A stretch of 9,217 nucleotides of DNA from Lentisphaeria bacterium (lineage in GTDB: Bacteria > Verrucomicrobiota > Lentisphaeria > Oligosphaerales > Lenti-02). The translations under genes were made by a program, and so were the position numbers. Within the stretch, counting starts at the first letter, position 1. Every line of letters begins with the position of its first letter. This document shows positions 6,467 through 9,217 of this stretch, in pieces. Below the pieces are notes generated by a model, which had not been told where the DNA came from, made no database searches, and saw only the letters and a list, made by a program, of their open reading frames with translations. Location: the NCBI GenBank assembly GCA_023145395.1, contig JAGLDW010000075.1, positions 1 through 9,217 of the forward strand. The letters are read 5' to 3'.

Positions 6467-9129
6467 AAACGGGGGAGAATCAATCGCGCGAACTCGCCGC
6501 CATCCTTCTTCCCGACGATTTGCTTCTCGAATGGAGGGACTGCCCGGATAGGCCGTCGGATGCGTCGGCAGCCGTGCAGCAGGAGCTGTTCCTTCGTTTC
6601 CACGAGGGAGGGGCGGACTGGCTCTTTCGCCTTGCATTCACCCCCGAGGAACTGCCGCTCAGCGAATCTCTGGACTACTGGCGACGGTTCGCGGCCGTCT
6701 TTGCCAAGCAACTTGCGCTGACCCCCGAGCTGGAGGACCTCCGCCACCGCGCCAGCGTCCCCATCGCAGATCAAGTTCTGGACACGTTCCTCGACACGGC
6801 ACCGCTCGCACCGGGTTTCGAGCATCTCTCCGTCCCCAAACTCATGGAAGTGTGGGAGACGTTGAACACGGCATTCCAGCACGTGGTGCGCAGTCACACT
6901 GGCACCGTCGAATCGCTGCTGCACGCGCTTCGGCCCGACCTGGAACTCGCGGGACGCGTGTTTTTCCACCTGGTGGAGAATAGCAAAGGGGATCAACCTT
7001 TCGCGTTCCTCGCCACCTACTCGACCCGGGTCGGCACGGACGGAGCGGCCCGCCATCTTCCGCTCAAACACGCTCTTCAGGAGTTTGGCGACGACCGGGA
7101 GAAACTCCTCGAACTGCTCGCCACCGTCTACCGGGCGGCGCGGAAAAGCAAGCTACTGCCGCCCCTGTTGGAGTCCGGGCACATCTTTCAGCCTTTGGCC
7201 TTCGACACCCGCCGCGCTCTGGCATTCCTCAGGGAAACCCCACTGTACGAGAAGAGCGGCATCCGCTGCCGCATCCCGAACTGGTGGACGGCCAAACGCA
7301 CATCCGCCGCACTTTCGGTCAGCATCGGCGACGAGCGACCGTCCACTCTCGGATTCAATGCGCTTGTCTCCTGCGTGCCCGGGCTCCACGTTGGCGGACA
7401 GGCAATATCACTCGAGGAAGCCCGTGCCCTGCTTGCGGAAACAGACGGCCTCGTGCTGATCAAGAACAAGTGGGTGGAGGTCGATCAAGAAAAACTTGAA
7501 CAGACTCTCGATGCCTACGAAAAGGCCCGCTCTCTGCTCGCAGACGGCCTGACACTGCGCGAAGCCATGCGCCTCCAATTGGCGCCGGAAAGCGTTTTTG
7601 GCGATGACGCGGTGGAAACCGAAATTTCGTTTGGGGACTGGTTCGCCGAAGTCGCCCGCAAGCTCGCCGACCCCGCACTCGTCCGCACCGTCAAGCCGGG
7701 AGCTGGCTTCAAAGCCACGCTGCGCCCCTACCAGCAAGCCGGGTTGAACTGGCTGGCATTCCTCGATTCGCTCGGTTTTGGCCCCTGTCTTGCGGACGAC
7801 ATGGGGCTGGGCAAGACCATACAGGTCCTCGCTCTGCTGAGCACGATCCGGGCGAAGATCGCCGACCCTAGCCTGCTCGTGGTTCCGGCCTCTCTCATCG
7901 GCAACTGGCAGGATGAAATCCAGCGTTTTCTACCCGATCTACAGGTATTGGTGGTTCACGGATCCGTAATCGGAGCCAAAGCCCGCGAGGGTATTCCGCG
8001 TCGCGAACTCCGCAAGCATGAGCTGATCATCAGCACCTATGGAATGGTGCAACGCAACGAATGGATGCGCCAAGTCCAATGGCACTACGCCATCCTCGAC
8101 GAAGCCCAGGCCATCAAGAATCCTGGCACCCGTCAGAGCCGGGCCGTGAAAGAACTCAAGACCCACAATCGCCTGGTCATGACCGGCACACCCGTCGAGA
8201 ACCGCCTGCAGGACCTCTGGAGCCTCTTCGACTTCCTTAACTCCGGCCTGCTGGGAACCGCGCGGGAGTTCAAGAGCTTTGCCAAGAGCCTGGAGAATGA
8301 CAGCGGCGGATACGGTCGCCTGCGCCGTGTGGTCAGTCCCTACATCCTCCGACGGCTCAAGACAGATCGAACCGTGATCTCCGACCTGCCCGACAAGGTC
8401 GAGATGAAGACCTATGCGGAACTTTCACGCAAACAAATCGTCCTCTACCGAAAATTGGTCGAGGATCTTCAGGAGATGCTCGAGAACGCCGAAGGCATGC
8501 AGCGCCGCGGTCTGGTGCTGGCATCACTGCTCAAGTTCAAGCAGATCTGCAACCATCCGGATCAATACACTGGCAGTGGTGCATTTGGCGAGGCGGACAG
8601 CGGCAAGTTCAGCCGACTCCGCGAAATCTGCGAAATCATCCTCGCCAAGCATGAACGCTGTCTGATCTTCACACAGTTTCGGGAAATCATCCCTCCGCTC
8701 AACCGTTTCCTGGAAACCGTGTTTGGTCATCCCGGCCTGGTGTTGCATGGCGGTGTGCCCGTCAAGAAGCGCCGCGAGCTAGTCGAGAGTTTTCAGACCT
8801 CCCGTGACTACATCCCCTACATGGTGCTTTCCGTGAGAGCGGCGGGTGTCGGGCTCAATCTCGCCCGCGCAAATCATGTCGTCCACTTTGACCGCTGGTG
8901 GAATCCCGCCGTCGAAAATCAAGCTACGGACCGTGCCTTTCGCATCGGGCAAAACCGCAACGTCATGGTGCACAAGTTCCTCTGCAAAGGTACAATCGAA
9001 GAGAAAATCGACACAATGATCGAGGACAAAGCCGAACTGTCCGCGCAACTTGTCGCGGCCAGCGGCGAGAACTGGGTCACGGAGATGTCCAACACCGAAC
9101 TCACCGCGTTGTTCACCCTCGAACTCTGA
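6463..9129 (+). CDS. SNF2-family DNA-dependent ATPase/helicase (SWIM partner)
   Basis: The product has 888 residues from the ATG at 6463, which overlaps the SWIM stop as ATGA, so the two are probably translationally coupled. An in-frame ATG at 6325 would run 138 bases into the SWIM gene and is not favoured. Residues 1-410 match the bacterial SNF2-associated region, with DGLVLIKNKWVEVD near 328-341. The ATPase core follows: RPYQQAGLNWL (421-431), Walker A DDMGLGKT (445-452, Lys451), Walker B DEAQ (546-549) and TGTPVEN (574-580). The helicase C lobe has LIFTQF (734-739), LHGG (761-764), VRAAGVGLNL (791-800) and ATDRAFRIGQ (821-830). All motifs look intact, so an active ATP-driven DNA translocase or remodeller is expected in the cytoplasm. 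Closest in type to the YwqA/RapA-like bacterial SNF2 group. No nuclease or methylase domain is present. The true substrate is unknown. Confidence 0.97.
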   Translation: MKTGENQSRELAAILLPDDLLLEWRDCPDRPSDASAAVQQELFLRFHEGGADWLFRLAFTPEELPLSESLDYWRRFAAVFAKQLALTPELEDLRHRASVPIADQVLDTFLDTAPLAPGFEHLSVPKLMEVWETLNTAFQHVVRSHTGTVESLLHALRPDLELAGRVFFHLVENSKGDQPFAFLATYSTRVGTDGAARHLPLKHALQEFGDDREKLLELLATVYRAARKSKLLPPLLESGHIFQPLAFDTRRALAFLRETPLYEKSGIRCRIPNWWTAKRTSAALSVSIGDERPSTLGFNALVSCVPGLHVGGQAISLEEARALLAETDGLVLIKNKWVEVDQEKLEQTLDAYEKARSLLADGLTLREAMRLQLAPESVFGDDAVETEISFGDWFAEVARKLADPALVRTVKPGAGFKATLRPYQQAGLNWLAFLDSLGFGPCLADDMGLGKTIQVLALLSTIRAKIADPSLLVVPASLIGNWQDEIQRFLPDLQVLVVHGSVIGAKAREGIPRRELRKHELIISTYGMVQRNEWMRQVQWHYAILDEAQAIKNPGTRQSRAVKELKTHNRLVMTGTPVENRLQDLWSLFDFLNSGLLGTAREFKSFAKSLENDSGGYGRLRRVVSPYILRRLKTDRTVISDLPDKVEMKTYAELSRKQIVLYRKLVEDLQEMLENAEGMQRRGLVLASLLKFKQICNHPDQYTGSGAFGEADSGKFSRLREICEIILAKHERCLIFTQFREIIPPLNRFLETVFGHPGLVLHGGVPVKKRRELVESFQTSRDYIPYMVLSVRAAGVGLNLARANHVVHFDRWWNPAVENQATDRAFRIGQNRNVMVHKFLCKGTIEEKIDTMIEDKAELSAQLVAASGENWVTEMSNTELTALFTLEL

Positions 9130-9156
9130 AAGTTTCCCACTCTTCTTCTTCAGAGT
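9123..9156 (+). terminator. Weak terminator-like inverted repeat over the SNF2 stop codon
   Basis: ACTCTGAA (9123-9130), which contains the TGA stop, is perfectly complementary to TTCAGAGT (9149-9156), with an 18-nt pyrimidine-rich loop. No T-run follows, so intrinsic termination is doubtful. Confidence 0.25.
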
Positions 9157-9183
9157 CCGAACGATTAGTATCCCGCAGCTACA

Positions 9184-9212
9184 CTGCACACACGAATGTT
9201 GCAGATTTCTCT
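9184..9212 (+). terminator. Possible weak hairpin with T-rich tail
   Basis: CTGCA (9184-9188) and TGCAG (9200-9204) can form a 5-bp stem with an 11-nt loop, followed by ATTTCTCT. The stem is short and the tail is interrupted by C, so this is a marginal terminator candidate. It is the only structure seen in the last 60 bases, and no gene start is visible there. Confidence 0.2.
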
Positions 9213-9217
9213 GCCGT

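Noticed and set aside
5759..7071. Minus-strand open frames of 197 and 206 codons
   Set aside because: They are antisense to the SWIM and SNF2 genes, have low-complexity or patternless products, and have no supported start.

Overview
This GC-rich bacterial window carries four protein-coding genes. One is cut by the left edge. The first two converge on each other, and the second diverges from a two-gene operon formed by the last two. I found no rRNA, tRNA, CRISPR array, transposase or phage gene. The likely source is a member of the PVC group (Verrucomicrobiota, Lentisphaerota or a relative). That is an inference from three things: large exported carbohydrate-active-type proteins with LamG and discoidin-like modules, weak Shine-Dalgarno sites, and intergenic repeats of the 'CTGGAGGGC...' hairpin type that I associate with such genomes. 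No phylogenetic marker is present to settle it.

Left half (2-4905): two convergent genes for large proteins that look like glycan-active enzymes. The partial gene (2-1726, + strand) encodes the end of a beta-sandwich module, a TIM barrel with glutamates placed as in clan GH-A glycosidases, and a C-terminal discoidin-like carbohydrate-binding module. The 1008-residue gene (4905-1879, - strand) encodes a signal peptide, a LamG-type lectin fold and a GH123/DUF4091-like C-terminal half with an Asp-Glu pair. They suggest breakdown of polysaccharide or glycoprotein glycans outside the cytoplasm, but neither substrate can be read from the sequence. The gap between them (1727-1878) holds a tandem 8-bp repeat framed by an inverted repeat.

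Middle (4906-5338): a divergent intergenic region of about 430 bp. It holds three copies of a hairpin-forming repeat, two direct and one inverted. An AT-richer stretch follows with a candidate promoter and a small palindrome just upstream of the SWIM gene.

Right half (5339-9129): a translationally coupled pair. The first gene encodes a SWIM zinc-finger protein with a lysine/proline linker and a C-terminal winged-helix-like segment. The second encodes a SNF2-family ATPase with all the main helicase motifs. The genes overlap by ATGA. The same pairing recurs in many bacteria (for example ywqB/ywqA of Bacillus subtilis) and its function is poorly defined. The likely model is that the SWIM protein binds DNA or a partner and delivers the ATPase to it. 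This pair is the best candidate in the window for an under-described system. The last 88 bases hold no gene, only two weak hairpins.
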